Part shown: piece after piece, positions 63,989 through 64,000 of the stretch | Layout: each line of letters starts with the position of its first letter | Position numbering within the stretch: position 1 is the first letter of the stretch | Origin: Algoriphagus ratkowskyi | GTDB taxonomy: Bacteria; Bacteroidota; Bacteroidia; Cytophagales; Cyclobacteriaceae | Direction: 5' to 3' | Length of the DNA: 64,000 nucleotides | Assembly: GCF_002150505.1 (NCBI RefSeq) | Contig: NZ_MSSV01000017.1 | Location: forward strand, 51,748 to 115,747 | Position numbers and translations under genes: made by a program | Notes under the pieces: generated by a model | Databases searched by the model: none | Told to the model about the DNA's origin: nothing | The model's input: the letters and a program-made list of their open reading frames with translations, nothing else

Positions 63989-64000
63989 GGTAAAGCAGGG

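Overview
The window looks like a chromosomal segment of a Bacteroidota bacterium, most likely a marine or alga-associated member of the Cytophagales (Cyclobacteriaceae-like). The evidence is two SusC/SusD pairs, many lipoproteins with Bacteroidota-style signal peptides, AT-rich DNA with weak Shine-Dalgarno sequences, five formylglycine-type sulfatases, an alpha-L-fucosidase and a trimethylamine monooxygenase. The genus is inference; no rRNA or other marker gene is present.

Layout. 1-1190: the 3' part of a group II intron whose maturase carries two single-base deletions, ending in recognisable domains V and VI. 1203-10531: a run of minus-strand genes (RDD membrane protein, SDR, Pr6Pr-type membrane protein, short flavin amine oxidase, second SDR, N-terminally extended Cys/Met-type PLP enzyme, small membrane protein, lipoprotein, alanine/glycine:cation symporter). 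10775-14893: a heme-copper-oxidase-subunit-I-like membrane protein, a convincing trimethylamine monooxygenase (tmm), an 850-bp AT-rich gene-free stretch and a VOC protein. 15149-16492: a Tat-exported Gfo/Idh/MocA oxidoreductase with a strong terminator.

16593-34150 is a first carbohydrate-utilisation locus. A divergent cupin-AraC regulator faces a same-strand run of L-fucose-isomerase-like protein, SusC, SusD, two BNR/sialidase-like beta-propellers, an FG-GAP protein with eight Asp-rich repeats, a DUF3748 lipoprotein, a DapA-family aldolase, an SSS symporter and a ribulokinase-like FGGY kinase. The substrate is not evident. 34274-36046 holds a TlpA-like lipoprotein joined to a propeller lipoprotein with a CDCCQ motif.

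37429-63988 is a second locus, best explained as breakdown of a sulfated fucan (fucoidan-like) polymer. It has a LacI-family regulator, a broken altronate/L-fuconate dehydratase gene overlapping an intact SDR, five S1-type sulfatases, a GH29 fucosidase, a GH97 enzyme, a DUF6786-like lipoprotein, a GH43/GH117-like propeller, two SGNH/sialate-O-acetylesterase-like esterases and a SusC/SusD pair. The most useful observation is an 18-bp motif (TGTGCACA-GG-TGTGyAyA) found between lacI and the dehydratase operon, 107 bp before the first sulfatase and 112 bp before SusC. It is the probable operator of the LacI protein and ties the locus into one regulon. The dehydratase of the expected L-fucose catabolic branch has a large internal deletion, so the strain may import and trim the polymer but use another route for the fucose.
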